Below are positions 60,227 through 64,000 of a stretch of DNA of 64,000 nucleotides, in pieces. Numbering within the stretch: position 1 is the first letter of the stretch; every line of letters starts with the position of its first letter. A program made the position numbers and the translations under genes. Where the stretch lies: the NCBI GenBank assembly GCA_035772405.1, contig JAYKKM010000378.1, positions 1,658,501 to 1,722,500 on the forward strand. The letters run 5' to 3'. The stretch comes from Chrysogorgia sp. JL179-B06. Lineage: Eukaryota; Cnidaria; Anthozoa; Scleralcyonacea; Chrysogorgiidae. The notes beneath the pieces are model-generated. The model did not search any database. It was not told where the DNA came from and worked only from the letters and a program-made list of their open reading frames with translations.

Positions 60227-61018
60227 ATGAGTCTAAACTATGGGTTCGACTCTGGTGGCTACACTGAAAAGCGACGTATAGACGACGGTCCTCAAAAGTT
60301 GACGGTGCTCATTGAAGGTGTGGAGAAAGTTGTGACTTTTGACTACAGTGTAGTAGCCACACACGATAACCCACACATTGTAGTCAAGACGGCCACTGTG
60401 TTTTGGAGCTATGATAATGTGGTGAGTAATGCCGATATTCGATTCTTAAATATTAGATCAGGAACACCAGCGCCAATGCTCACGACAACTCGATTGGGTG
60501 GGGGCTACTACGACTTCGACGCGTTGGTTAGAGCTATACGACACACGCTCAGGGTGGTTGATGTGGGCTTTGTGGTGGAGAAGCTGATGGCCACAGGTAA
60601 AAGTAGGGTCAGAGCTTGGCTTTTGAGGCTTGGCAACACCACCGCATATGAACTTAGGCTAGGTGACATTGGGCTTTTGCTTGGTTTCGCGAAGGATGTA
60701 GGAATTGTGTTAGATGGTAAGTGGCACGACAGTCCAAACAAGATTGACATGAACAAAGGTCTAAAGTATGTAGAGGTCTCGTGCGATGCTGTTGAGACGG
60801 AGAGCAATGTGGGCACTGACGGGAATCGTAGTAATGTTATCACAACGTTGCCAATACCCACCGAGCAGTCTCTTGATGGAGGGATACAACGCTACGCATA
60901 CGTTGACTCCAAGGTGAGAATTAAAAAAGGTGTTTACTCAAGTATGACGTTTCGTGTCAAACCAAACAATGGTGACGCTGACGTTGGCGCGGTGCTATTG
61001 GAATTGTGTATTGTGTGA
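60227..61018 (+). CDS. Jelly-roll-like vertex/penton protein candidate, copy 2, with fibre-type N-terminal tag
   Basis: 263 residues. An extra N-terminus MSLNYGFDSGGYTEKRR, like that of the fibre protein, precedes the family body (VVKTATVFWSYDNV, LGDIGLLLGFAKD, GLKYVEVSC, LPIPTEQSLDG, GAVLLELCIV). Most similar to copy 3. Confidence 0.5.
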   Translation: MSLNYGFDSGGYTEKRRIDDGPQKLTVLIEGVEKVVTFDYSVVATHDNPHIVVKTATVFWSYDNVVSNADIRFLNIRSGTPAPMLTTTRLGGGYYDFDALVRAIRHTLRVVDVGFVVEKLMATGKSRVRAWLLRLGNTTAYELRLGDIGLLLGFAKDVGIVLDGKWHDSPNKIDMNKGLKYVEVSCDAVETESNVGTDGNRSNVITTLPIPTEQSLDGGIQRYAYVDSKVRIKKGVYSSMTFRVKPNNGDADVGAVLLELCIV

Positions 61019-61109
61019 ATTATGTGAAGCTTGGCGTGTAGCCTTTGGTGTGTTTGCCATCGCACGCTTGTAGCACTTTCTGCATAAAATATACCATATG
61101 TTATACATA
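61019..61109. repeat. Duplicated promoter and gene-start remnant
   Basis: The minus strand reads a shortened copy of the start of the 58019-59500 gene (CYKRAMANTPKAT, against YYKRAMANTSKAT) followed by TATACCATATGTTATA, a copy of the divergent promoter. It marks the junction of the duplication that made copy 3. Confidence 0.75.
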
Positions 61110-61805
61110 ATGCGAAAGTTGACGGTGTTCATTGAAGGTGTAGAAAAAGTTGTGTCCTTTGACAACGCGATGATGATCACGCACGATAACCCATGCATTA
61201 TGGTCAAGACAGCCACTGTGTTTTGGAACTATGATAACGTAGGATTTAGTGACCTATATAGTGTCTCCACGCGGGTCGACACTGTGGACACTAATCCAAT
61301 GATTGCTGCGTTTGGGGGGTACCTTAACTTCGACGAATTGACCAAACTCTTAGAGCGAGAGTTTAAATCCAGTGGGGTGGATCTTAAGATAGAGAGAATA
61401 ACGCACGCAGGCACATGCAGGGTTAAGGTTAATTACTCAACTACGCTTGGCACCCTTGGACCTCTACTTGGTTTCGCGATAGACGAGCGGATTACGGGTG
61501 ACTCATGGTGGCACATCAGCCCAAACGAGGTCGATATGTACAGAGGTCTGAAGTACATAGAAGTCTCGTGTGATATCGTCGAGACTGAAAGCAATGTGGG
61601 TACTGATGGGAAGCGTAGCAATGTGATCACAACGTTGCCAATACCCACCGAACAGCCTTTGAAAGGGTCAGTGCAACGTCATGTGGATATTGAGTCAAAG
61701 GTGAGTATTAAAAAAGGTGTCTACTCAAGTATGACGTTTCGTGTCAAGCCAAATAACGATAGTCTCAAAATTGGCGCGGTGTTATTGGAACTGTATATTG
61801 TGTGA
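61110..61805 (+). CDS. Jelly-roll-like vertex/penton protein candidate, copy 3
   Basis: 231 residues from MRKLTVFIEG; an ATG four codons upstream is possible. VKTATVFWNYDNV, GPLLGFAIDE, GLKYIEVSCDIVETESNVGT and GAVLLELYIV are shared with copy 2. No tag. The stop lies five bases before the integrase ATG. Confidence 0.5.
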   Translation: MRKLTVFIEGVEKVVSFDNAMMITHDNPCIMVKTATVFWNYDNVGFSDLYSVSTRVDTVDTNPMIAAFGGYLNFDELTKLLEREFKSSGVDLKIERITHAGTCRVKVNYSTTLGTLGPLLGFAIDERITGDSWWHISPNEVDMYRGLKYIEVSCDIVETESNVGTDGKRSNVITTLPIPTEQPLKGSVQRHVDIESKVSIKKGVYSSMTFRVKPNNDSLKIGAVLLELYIV

Positions 61806-61810
61806 ATTAT

Positions 61811-62914
61811 ATGGAACTTGGTGTGGAAACAGAACAAGGGTTGAGAGACATTTACTATAATCCCAAGACAGGGTACAGTGGCGCAGAGAGGCTGTATCAA
61901 AGTGCATTGGGAGATGGATTGAAAGTAACTAGAAAAACAGTGAAAGAATGGTTGACAGCGCAGGACACCTACACTAGGTACAAACCCATTGTGAGAAGAC
62001 ATAAGTTCCGTGCTACCTTTGTTGGATTTCTTGGTGAAGAGCTCCAAATGGACTTAGTGGACATGAGTAAGTATTCAAAACAGAATGGCGGTTATTATTG
62101 GATACTAACAGGCATTGAAATATTGAGTAGATATGCTTTTGGAATTGCAGTTTATAGAAAAGACACTAAGAACATGACTAAGGCTGTTGGAAAATTGTTG
62201 AACGACTTCAAAGATCGGTTTGGAACCACACCTAAGTTAGCGCAATTTGATGATGGGCTTGAGTTCTACAACGTTGGTGTGAAAAGTTTACTGAAAAAAC
62301 ATGGTGTCGAATATTTCAGCACTAAGAGTGATAAAAAGGCTGCTGTTGTTGAGCGTTTTAATAGAAGTCTCAAGAGCACTATGTGGAAGTACTTTTACAC
62401 TCATGGGACGTACAAGTGGATTGGGGCTCTAGACCAGTTTGTGGGTAATTACAATAGCAATGTGAATCGCAGCATTATGATGAAGCCGAAGGACGTCGAT
62501 AAGTCAAATGAAGGCGAAGTGTGGACCACTTTGTTTGGTCATCAATTTGCGGACAATCCATTGCCGAAGTTTAGAGTTGGCCAATCGGTGAGAATTAGTA
62601 AATACAAGAGTGTGTTCACAAAGGGTTATGAAGCCAACTTCACTGAGGAGCTGTTTAAAGTGGTAAAGGTTATTCGTGGTGATCCTAATGTGTACGAAAT
62701 TGAGGACATAAGTGGTGAACAGATTATTGGTAAATTTTATGAACAGGAATTATCGCTGGTCAGTAAGAAACATGGTGGTGATGTGTACAGAGTTGAAAAG
62801 GTGTTGAAAAGAAAGAAAGTCAGAGGGAAGAAGATGGCGCTGGTCAAATGGTTGGGTTATGAGAGCAAACATAATTCGTGGATACCAGAGAGCGACATTC
62901 AAAGTGTGAGCTAA
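61811..62914 (+). CDS. int: Retroviral-type DDE integrase with C-terminal chromodomain
   Basis: 367 residues from ATG 61811. Catalytic D (QMDLVDM), D (FDDGLE) and E (VVERFN) are present; the chromodomain VEKVLKRKK ... VKWLGYESKHNSWIPESD ends the protein. Homologue of 8369-9448, clearly conserved over the whole length, so both elements kept a working-looking integrase. Confidence 0.93.
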   Translation: MELGVETEQGLRDIYYNPKTGYSGAERLYQSALGDGLKVTRKTVKEWLTAQDTYTRYKPIVRRHKFRATFVGFLGEELQMDLVDMSKYSKQNGGYYWILTGIEILSRYAFGIAVYRKDTKNMTKAVGKLLNDFKDRFGTTPKLAQFDDGLEFYNVGVKSLLKKHGVEYFSTKSDKKAAVVERFNRSLKSTMWKYFYTHGTYKWIGALDQFVGNYNSNVNRSIMMKPKDVDKSNEGEVWTTLFGHQFADNPLPKFRVGQSVRISKYKSVFTKGYEANFTEELFKVVKVIRGDPNVYEIEDISGEQIIGKFYEQELSLVSKKHGGDVYRVEKVLKRKKVRGKKMALVKWLGYESKHNSWIPESDIQSVS

Positions 62915-62920
62915 CGTGAT

Positions 62921-63049
62921 ATGGTAGAAGGTGGTGAGAGATTTCGACGACTTTTTTTTGAGATGAAAAACTTTAGTGAGTACGATGACATGAGTGACGA
63001 GCGATTAGAGGAAGGGTGTTGTAAAGAGACTTTTTTAGACAATGAGTAA
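62921..63049 (+). pseudogene. Truncated first copy of the 63284 gene, fused to the reversed BRO gene end
   Basis: 42 codons. The start (MVEGGERF ... FFEMKNFSEYDDMSDERLEE) parallels the beginning of the gene at 63284; it then runs into CCKETF, the C-terminus of the BRO nuclease (55913), and stops. It is a recombination product, not a normal gene. Confidence 0.7.
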
Positions 63050-63215
63050 TGAGTCAAATTAGCGCTCACTCTTGTCGTTGAGACGGCGCTTGAAGTGACA
63101 ACTGTTCTAGCATTTTTAAAAGATGTTTTTAACTTGATAAAAATATCCGCGAAACTTTCTCTCAATGAAAATGTTTGTGGAACTCTCTTTGTTTCGCGAG
63201 CCTTGTCTGACTGTT
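63025..63215. repeat. Inverted repeat unit, copy 2 (partner 55765-55930)
   Basis: Reverse complement of the BRO 3' end and spacer, with a small extra segment near 63165-63190. Confidence 0.8.
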
Positions 63216-63283
63216 GGTTAGGGGTTGTGAGACGTGGCTCATAGATACCGGAAAGTGATATTCAAAATGTAAGCTAATGTAAT
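63216..63283. repeat. Duplicated integrase end
   Basis: ATAGATACCGGAAAGTGATATTCAAAATGT repeats in diverged form the last integrase codons (62881-62912) and the spacer up to the next ATG, closing the tandem duplication around the inserted segment. Confidence 0.75.
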
Positions 63284-64000
63284 ATGGCTGAAGGTGGGGA
63301 AGGTCTCGATGACTTCGAGATGAAGAACTTTGATGAGTACGATGACGCGAGTAATGAGCAATTAGAAGAGGAGCTCGTCGACACTGGCGAGTGGCTCAAA
63401 GACAAAGACGTTGAGTACGGCACGAGTGAGATGCCGAGAGACATTCGTGTTGATTATATCAAGAACCGCGACATTGTGAATAAGATAAGAAGTGTGCTAG
63501 ATAGAAGGCAAGGTGGGCAAAAAGAAACATCATTTAACGACGCTGACGATGGTAAAACGGTGACAATAGGGGGGACTAACATAAAAGTCCCAGCGGCGGA
63601 GTTCGTCGAGCAGGAGTCATATGGTGACGTCAGTGACACAAGCTTCAGTATAGCTTTTGAAGAGTCGGCAGAAATTGAGAGAAGACTGGGTGAACTAAAA
63701 GCGTTCAACAAAGAGTTAATAAAAAATGAAGTAAAAAGAATCGAGCTAATAAACAAGAAAATACGTAAGTTAAGCAAAAAGGGACTCGGCCAAGACAACG
63801 CGTCGAGGGAAATAGTCAACAGGTCGCAGGTTACGGACTCAGGGGCTATTCTTTTCAAACCGATAAACAAAGATGGTAAATATGGAAAACCCAAACGAAT
63901 TCTAGTACCTGTGAAAAAAGGCTTGATCTACAGTAAAGATGTGAGTAGTAAAAACGCGATTGAGCAGTTCAAACAGTTAGTTAGTCAAATCCCTGAGAAT
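63284..64000 (+). CDS. Conserved Polinton protein with hydrophobic C-terminus, partial at window edge
   Basis: 239 codons open to the end of the window. Start MAEGGEGLDDFEMKNFDEYD, conserved FSIAFEESAEIERRLGELK and AIEQFKQLVSQIP match the first half of the 477-residue protein at 9455. The membrane part lies outside the window. Confidence 0.75.
   Translation, partial: MAEGGEGLDDFEMKNFDEYDDASNEQLEEELVDTGEWLKDKDVEYGTSEMPRDIRVDYIKNRDIVNKIRSVLDRRQGGQKETSFNDADDGKTVTIGGTNIKVPAAEFVEQESYGDVSDTSFSIAFEESAEIERRLGELKAFNKELIKNEVKRIELINKKIRKLSKKGLGQDNASREIVNRSQVTDSGAILFKPINKDGKYGKPKRILVPVKKGLIYSKDVSSKNAIEQFKQLVSQIPEN

Noticed and set aside
1..64000. tRNA, rRNA or bacterial operon signals
   Set aside because: None seen; introns, chromodomain integrases and transposon types indicate an animal genome.

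Overview
The window is metazoan genomic DNA, probably from an aquatic invertebrate, densely colonised by self-synthesising DNA transposons of the Polinton/Maverick (adintovirus-like) type. Host-type DNA is AT-rich, carries GT-AG introns and holds a degenerate Helitron-type helicase, foldback repeats and a site-specific-type non-LTR retroelement. The host cannot be named from the sequence alone.

Element 1 (1-13776, left end outside the window) holds a type B DNA polymerase C-terminus. Next comes a minus-strand block: zinc-ribbon factor, small membrane proteins, BRO-N/VRR-NUC nuclease, fibre-like protein and a large virion-type protein. A plus-strand block follows: jelly-roll-like vertex protein, DDE integrase with chromodomain, membrane protein, probable double-jelly-roll capsid protein and packaging ATPase. 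It ends in a terminal palindrome. Element 2 (48136 to beyond 64000) is a diverged relative with the same block order. It differs in an oppositely oriented full-length polymerase, an inserted pair of genes including thymidine kinase, three copies of the vertex protein gene, and several rearrangement scars. Start codons in both elements sit directly behind TATA-rich motifs.

Between them, 13777-28500 is mostly non-coding. It has a 1.05 kb direct repeat, a small multi-exon CCHC zinc-knuckle gene reconstructed here from splice signals (18334-19864, minus), further candidate exons, tandem repeats, the broken helicase and a 340 bp foldback.

Element 3 (about 28500-48135) is a different, very AT-rich and decaying adintovirus-like element. 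It has a polymerase broken at several places, an intact packaging ATPase, an adenain-like protease, a small basic core-like protein, a broken SET-domain methyltransferase, a myristoylation-motif peptide and many unrecognised genes with CCAAT/TATA promoters. One protein starts with a close match to the histone H3 tail. A retroelement (32848-36115) has inserted into it, and its right side is cut by the terminus of element 2.

Together the intact genes describe a virus-like life cycle: integrase and polymerase for insertion and copying, ATPase and capsid proteins for packaging, fibre and vertex proteins for the particle surface, and a virus-type transcription factor with start-proximal promoters for expression.
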